Of a stretch of 37,604 bases of DNA, positions 32,884 through 37,604 are shown in pieces. Within the stretch, counting starts at the first letter, position 1, and the number at the start of each line of letters is the position of its first letter. This DNA is from Salinivirgaceae bacterium (GTDB lineage Bacteria; Bacteroidota; Bacteroidia; Bacteroidales; SZUA-534): positions 1 through 37,604 of the forward strand of contig JAGCFC010000156.1 of NCBI GenBank assembly GCA_017650325.1, read 5' to 3'. Below the pieces are notes generated by a model. It saw nothing but the letters and a program-made list of their open reading frames with translations, was not told where the DNA came from and did not search any database. The position numbers and the translations under genes were made by a program.

Positions 32884-35800
32884 TTAATTCACCATCACTC
32901 GTTTCACGGTATTACCTGTTTTTACAATATAAACACCGGTGCCGTTGATGGTTATTTGACGGACGCTGCACGCCACGTCCCTACAAACCAATGTTCCCAT
33001 TGCGTTGTAAACATAGATTTCAGATGTGGCATTCTCAACCACAATGGTGTTGCCGTAGGCATATATGTTCACAGCGGTGGCGGCAGATTCGATGACTGGT
33101 GTAGCCTTGGTCCATATTACCTGGCAGTTGTCAGGATTCCACTCTTCATCCCAACCTGACGGCTTTGAACTTACATTGCAATAAATGGTTAAGTTATCAC
33201 AGCCGTCAAATGCATATGCGTCAATCTCTGTAACAGATTTTGGAATTTGTACAGTTTGCAGATTGCTACAATTCATAAACGCTTTAGAATTAATGCTTGT
33301 AACCCAGTCTGGAATCGTATAGGTTCCGGTTTTCACTGTCAGGCAGGCCAATAATGCGGCATTCATCTTATCGAACAGAACGCCGTCAATTAATGTCAGA
33401 ACAGGATTATTTCCTTCTATATTAATATTATTCAGGTTCTGACAGTCGGCGAAAGCTCCGCCTTCAATACCTGTTACAAAATAGACTGAGCTGTCAATCA
33501 TAACCATCGTAGGGATATCAATCGAAGACACTTCGCTTGGGCAGCTGGCAACTGAAGCCGTGTTGCCGGATTTTGTTACAAATTTTAATTCAAACGTTGA
33601 ATCTTCAGGAACTGAATGCCCCCAAACAACAGTTCCGCCATCTTCGTTCCACATGTTGCTCCACGTTTCGGGTTGGCTTGCCGCAGCGCAGTATATGGTG
33701 GCGTTAGTGCAATCGGCGAATGCGTTTGCTTCATTTTTCACAACTGTTTCGGGAATGTAAACCAGTTTCAGATTTTTGCAGTCGACAAATGCAAAGTTGT
33801 CGATATATGTAACGGTTTTGGGTAGCGCGATAAATTCCAATCCCGATTCCCCAAATGCACCATCCATTATAAACTCCACTGCTTGGCTTAACCCTACAGA
33901 TTTTAAGCTGCTGCAGCCATAAAACATATTTTCGCTTATTCTATAAACCGAATCGGGTATGACTATTGACTCCAATGCAGTGCAATTTTTAAACACATTT
34001 TTACCAAAACCTCTCAGTGTTGTAGGCAGTTTGACTGTTTTAATACTTTTATTTCCGATGAACGCTTCATTATCTATGTATATGACTGTATATTCGACGC
34101 TATCGATGATAACAGAAGGAACAGAAACCGATTCGGAATCACCTTTGTATTTTACCAGAATGGCTGTATTGCCGTCTTGAGTTGAATTGTACTCGAATAC
34201 AAAATCATCGTTTTTACCAATTTGTCTAAGTGTATTCCAGAAAACCTTGCCTCCGTTATAGTTCCAATCGCTATCCCAACCGTCCGGTTTGCTTTCTGCT
34301 TCGCAATAGATGGTCGATTTTGTACAATTTTGGAATGCTGACTTGCCAATGCGTTTAACAGTAATAGGAATATCGATGCATTCCAATGATGAGCAATTGT
34401 TGAAAGCAGATTCTCCAATTTCAATTATTTCTGATGTCAGTTTCACCGATTTCAGATTTGCACAGTTACTAAATGCGCCATCGTTAATGTGAGTAATTTT
34501 ATAATAAGTGTTATCGATTAATACCGCCCCTTTAATCAAAACCGAATCGGCATTCCCATTATATTTCACTAACTTCGCCGTGTTTCCGTCAGATGACTTA
34601 TTGTAACTGAACTCAAAATCACCTTCGCCAAACTGCACATCCCATACTATCTCATGACAATCGCACCAATAACTCTCCCACCCTTTAGGTTTGCGTTCAG
34701 CTTCACAATAGATGGTTGCGTTTTCACAATCAAACGCCCCACCATCAATGCTTGTTACAGAATTGGGAATGGTAATTGATGTCAGGCCGCTGCAACCATA
34801 GAACGCATCGTCGCCAATGTTTGTAACCGAATTGGGAATGGTGACAGATGTCAGGCCGCTGCAACCATAGAACGCATAGTCGCCAATGCTTGTAACTGAA
34901 TTTGGAATGATTACCGATTGAAGATGACTGCAATCACTGAACAACCCCGATTCAATGCTTGTTAATGAATTGGAGATGGTGGCTGATGTAAGACTGCTAC
35001 AATCCGAAAATGCCCCCCATCCAATGCTTGTTACAGAATTGGGAATGGTGACTGATGATAGATTGCTGCAATAGTAGAACGCTTGGGAACCAATATTTGT
35101 TACAGAATTAGGAATGGTTATCGATATAAGTTTTTCGCACCAAAAGAATGCACTGTTATTAATAGTTGTTGTAGCATCAGGAATCGAATATGAACCCCAT
35201 TTCCCTGGAGGGTAGAATAACAATGTTGTCTTTTCTTTATTGAACAACACACCATTTATTGATGAATAATTCGGATTATCATCTGCTACATTAAAATCGC
35301 TCAAGTTGGTGCAAAACTGAAATGCATCATATCCGATTTCTGTTACACTGTTACTAATTGTTAATGATGTCAAACCATGACAACTATAAAACGCATATTC
35401 TTCGATGCTTGTAACCGAATTAGGAATGGTATATGCTCCTTGTTTTCCACAAGGGTATTGTATTAATGTTGTTTGTTCTTTGTTGAACAACACCCCATTT
35501 ACTGATGAATAATTCGGATTATCATTTGCTACGTTTATTTTTTCAATAGGGGCGCAATAAAAAGCCATATCACCAATACTTACAACAGACTTAGGTATGT
35601 TTACTGTTTTCACGTCACAATAGGCGAATGCCCCAAAATCCAAGCATGTAACTGTATTGGGAATGGTTATGGAATACCAATAGCCACTATATTCAAATGC
35701 ATCATCACTTATCATTGTAACAGTATAAGTTGCCCCATCATATTTTACCGTTGATGGAATTGTAAAACCACTTTCAAAATCAGCATAATCACTCTTAGCT

Positions 35801-35928
35801 CTAATAACCGAAACATAATGGTTCTCCGTATCGATAATTTTGTATGACAAATTGTCAATGGTGAAATCTTCTGCCCACGCCTGCCCGGCAAACATTGCGG
35901 CAAATAGAATTGTGAAAATGCGTTTCAT
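32884..35928 (-). CDS. BspA-like leucine-rich-repeat surface protein (second)
   Basis: A 1014-residue secreted protein with a signal peptide (residues 1-19, ending GQAWA). The body is made of 23-residue LRR_5/BspA units of the type SVTIPNSVTSIGDYAFYGCSGL, densest around residues 230-400. Modules with YCEAExKPxGWxSxW (near 405, 540 and, as variants, 745 and 925) and NYSSxNGVLFNKE (near 138 and 220) separate the blocks. Residues 950-1014 are a C-terminal domain almost identical to that of the large BspA-like protein (YNAMG, NGTGVYIVKTGNT), resembling a type IX sorting signal. It is probably a surface adhesin of unknown ligand. It has a perfect -7 box upstream and a hairpin terminator shared with its paralogue. 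Confidence 0.9.
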   Translation of the reverse strand: MKRIFTILFAAMFAGQAWAEDFTIDNLSYKIIDTENHYVSVIRAKSDYADFESGFTIPSTVKYDGATYTVTMISDDAFEYSGYWYSITIPNTVTCLDFGAFAYCDVKTVNIPKSVVSIGDMAFYCAPIEKINVANDNPNYSSVNGVLFNKEQTTLIQYPCGKQGAYTIPNSVTSIEEYAFYSCHGLTSLTISNSVTEIGYDAFQFCTNLSDFNVADDNPNYSSINGVLFNKEKTTLLFYPPGKWGSYSIPDATTTINNSAFFWCEKLISITIPNSVTNIGSQAFYYCSNLSSVTIPNSVTSIGWGAFSDCSSLTSATISNSLTSIESGLFSDCSHLQSVIIPNSVTSIGDYAFYGCSGLTSVTIPNSVTNIGDDAFYGCSGLTSITIPNSVTSIDGGAFDCENATIYCEAERKPKGWESYWCDCHEIVWDVQFGEGDFEFSYNKSSDGNTAKLVKYNGNADSVLIKGAVLIDNTYYKITHINDGAFSNCANLKSVKLTSEIIEIGESAFNNCSSLECIDIPITVKRIGKSAFQNCTKSTIYCEAESKPDGWDSDWNYNGGKVFWNTLRQIGKNDDFVFEYNSTQDGNTAILVKYKGDSESVSVPSVIIDSVEYTVIYIDNEAFIGNKSIKTVKLPTTLRGFGKNVFKNCTALESIVIPDSVYRISENMFYGCSSLKSVGLSQAVEFIMDGAFGESGLEFIALPKTVTYIDNFAFVDCKNLKLVYIPETVVKNEANAFADCTNATIYCAAASQPETWSNMWNEDGGTVVWGHSVPEDSTFELKFVTKSGNTASVASCPSEVSSIDIPTMVMIDSSVYFVTGIEGGAFADCQNLNNINIEGNNPVLTLIDGVLFDKMNAALLACLTVKTGTYTIPDWVTSINSKAFMNCSNLQTVQIPKSVTEIDAYAFDGCDNLTIYCNVSSKPSGWDEEWNPDNCQVIWTKATPVIESAATAVNIYAYGNTIVVENATSEIYVYNAMGTLVCRDVACSVRQITINGTGVYIVKTGNTVKRVMVN
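32961..32985 (-). repeat. Palindromic repeat embedded in the BspA-like C-terminal coding region
   Basis: GGACGC and ACGTCCCTACA, separated by 8 nt, match the intergenic copy A (1269-1294) in both arms. Here the element is translated as part of the segment VCRDVACSV of the sorting domain. The other BspA-like gene has a diverged 25-nt counterpart at 2955-2979. Confidence 0.55.
34778..34877 (-). repeat. LRR-unit DNA repeat (31 bp, 69-bp offset)
   Basis: A 31-bp block at 34778-34808 recurs exactly at 34847-34877. The 69-bp offset equals one 23-residue LRR unit, so unit number could change by slippage. Confidence 0.75.
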
Positions 35929-35969
35929 TGTGTTATGTATTGTTTTAGATTTTCAATAATCAGTGAAAA

Positions 35970-35977
35970 CAAATATA
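35970..35977 (-). promoter_or_regulatory. -7 promoter box of the second BspA-like gene
   Basis: On the minus strand TATATTTG is a perfect TAnnTTTG match 41 nt before the ATG. The -33 position is a T-run without a clear TTTG. Confidence 0.5.
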
Positions 35978-36014
35978 GTGTTTTCCTCAAGTTAAAAAAC
36001 GCATACCCGAACAA

Positions 36015-36046
36015 AAAAAGCGAAGCCATCTCCAGCTTCGCTTTTT
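36015..36046 (-). terminator. Intrinsic terminator of the pta-ackA operon
   Basis: A perfect 12-bp stem, AAAAAGCGAAGC (36015-36026) with GCTTCGCTTTTT (36035-36046), closes an 8-nt loop. On the minus strand it ends in a T-run. It lies 52 bp beyond the ackA stop codon and is symmetric enough to work in both directions. Confidence 0.92.
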
Positions 36047-36098
36047 CTATTATTCTATTAATCAATCAATTCAATCCTTCTCGCATTCAATTAATCAA

Positions 36099-37292
36099 TT
36101 ATTTAACTATTCTCACCGTCTCCATAGCAATGGCCAGCTCCTCGTTTGTCGGGATGACCATCACCTTAACTTTCGACGACGGGGTTGAGATTACAACCTC
36201 CTCACCGCGGATTTGGTTCTTTTTGGCGCTGAGTTTGATACCCAAGTAGCCTAGATAGTCGCAAATGGCCTTGCGTGCGGCTCCGTTGTTCTCGCCCAGA
36301 CCAGCAGTGAAGGCGATTGCATCAACACCGTTCATTGCTGCCACGTAACTGCCTATGTATTTGGCAACGCGGTAGATAAATACATCGAAGGCGATTTTTG
36401 CACGCTCGTTGCCAGCCTTTGCGGCGGCCTCAAGGTCGCGGAAGTCGCTCGAAACGCCAGAAACGCCAAGCACGCCCGATTTCTTGTTCAAAATGTTCAG
36501 AACATCGTCAACCGAGCGTTTCTCTTTGTTGGCAATATATTGAACCACAGCCGGGTCAATATCGCCGCTGCGGGTGCCCATAACCAAGCCCTCGAGCGGT
36601 GTCAGGCCCATACTTGTATCGACGCACTTGCCGCCCACAACAGCCGAAATGCTTGCGCCGTTGCCCAAGTGAGCCACAATCACCTTCGACTTCTTCTTGT
36701 CGAGTTTGCCGAACTCAATGGCGCGGCCCGAAACGTACCAGTGGCTTGTTCCGTGGAAGCCGTACTTGCGAATGGCGTACTTCTCGTAATACTCATACGG
36801 AAGAGCGTACAGATAAGCCTTTTCAGGCATCGTTTGGTGGAAAGCTGTGTCGAACACTGCCACCTGCGGTGTTTTGCCCATCAGACTCTCGCAAGCCTCA
36901 ATGCCAATCAGGTTGGCAGGGTTGTGAAGCGGGCCAAGGTCGAAGCACTCGCGGATAACGCGTTTCACATCGTCGTTAATCAGAATCGAGCCGCTGTAGA
37001 ACTTACCGCCGTGCAGCACGCGGTGGCCAACAGCCTGAATCTCACTCATCGACTTAACCACGCCGTATTTCTTGTCGAGCAGAGCGTCCATAACCAGTTT
37101 GACAGCCGCCTTATGGTCAGGCATCGGCTGATTGACAACCAGTTGCTCCTTCCCTGTCGGCTTATGCGTAAGCGACGAGCCTTCAATTCCGATTTTCTCA
37201 CAGATACCCTTTGCCAGAACACTTTTGGTGTTCATATCAATGAGCTGATATTTGAGCGACGAACTGCCGCAATTTAAAACTAATACGTTCAT
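36099..37292 (-). CDS. ackA: Acetate kinase
   Basis: A 397-residue cytoplasmic enzyme that makes ATP and acetate from acetyl phosphate and ADP, the last step of acetate fermentation. The ASKHA-fold motifs are intact: [10 protein letters not shown] at the N-terminus (Asn7), GHRVLHGG with Arg91, VFDTAFH with Asp148, GFHGTSH with His180, GTRSGDIDP with Arg241 and NEELAIA with Glu384. These are the positions of the known active-site residues in the archaeal reference enzyme. It begins 2 nt after the pta stop codon, so the two are cotranscribed and end at the terminator at 36015. Confidence 0.98.
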   Translation of the reverse strand: MNVLVLNCGSSSLKYQLIDMNTKSVLAKGICEKIGIEGSSLTHKPTGKEQLVVNQPMPDHKAAVKLVMDALLDKKYGVVKSMSEIQAVGHRVLHGGKFYSGSILINDDVKRVIRECFDLGPLHNPANLIGIEACESLMGKTPQVAVFDTAFHQTMPEKAYLYALPYEYYEKYAIRKYGFHGTSHWYVSGRAIEFGKLDKKKSKVIVAHLGNGASISAVVGGKCVDTSMGLTPLEGLVMGTRSGDIDPAVVQYIANKEKRSVDDVLNILNKKSGVLGVSGVSSDFRDLEAAAKAGNERAKIAFDVFIYRVAKYIGSYVAAMNGVDAIAFTAGLGENNGAARKAICDYLGYLGIKLSAKKNQIRGEEVVISTPSSKVKVMVIPTNEELAIAMETVRIVK

Positions 37293-37294
37293 AA

Positions 37295-37604
<310 letters not shown>

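Overview
The window looks like a chromosomal segment of a fermentative, Gram-negative Bacteroidota bacterium, most likely Bacteroidales. The reasons are the lineage-restricted families present (DUF4831, DUF4924, DUF4249 paired with a TonB-dependent receptor), two BspA-like leucine-rich-repeat surface proteins with a type IX-secretion-like C-terminus, TAnnTTTG-type -7 promoter boxes, and A-rich leaders with no Shine-Dalgarno sequence. There is no rRNA, tRNA, CRISPR array, transposase or phage gene, and no gene-free stretch exceeds 300 bp (the longest is 9829-10061).

Layout. 1-2713 (+): a secreted DUF4831 protein and a MATE exporter. 2875-6981 (-): a 1368-residue BspA-like protein. 7204-16626 (+): recG, a YegP-like DUF1508 protein, a DUF4197 lipoprotein with an alpha/beta hydrolase, dsbD, and a 7TM-DISM/PAS/SpoIIE signalling protein. 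Several of these are separated by clear intrinsic terminators. 16634-22984 (-): DUF4924 and a tandem array that reads, in transcription order, lemA, a short TPM-domain protein, five full-length membrane TPM paralogues, and a small protein that keeps their signal peptide, membrane span and C-terminal tail but has no TPM domain. 23091-25817 (-): a POT-type peptide transporter and galM. 25992-32783 (+): a small AT-rich secreted orphan, then a tight four-gene operon of TonB-dependent receptor, DUF4249 lipoprotein, MG2/plug-domain protein and a periplasmic hypothetical. 32884-35928 (-): a second BspA-like protein. 36099-37604 (-): the pta-ackA acetate operon, with pta cut by the window edge.

How the genes fit together. 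Most modules are envelope or metabolic functions: peptide and sugar use (POT, galM), acetate fermentation with ATP formation (pta-ackA), outer-membrane uptake (the TonB receptor operon), periplasmic redox (dsbD), surface adhesion (BspA-like) and signalling (SpoIIE). The most unusual unit is the lemA-TPM array. Its shared Gly-rich tail ending in G-A-x-G-x-W, kept even on a protein that has lost the TPM domain, suggests that the tail is a functional module and that the products act together in the envelope.

Repeat structure is also notable. The larger BspA gene holds exact, in-frame internal direct repeats of 68 and 49 bp. The 3' ends of both BspA genes carry the same 45-nt hairpin. A palindrome related to intergenic copies lies inside the BspA C-terminal coding region. 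Two intergenic heptamer arrays flank unrelated genes. All calls come from reading the sequence; no database search was run.
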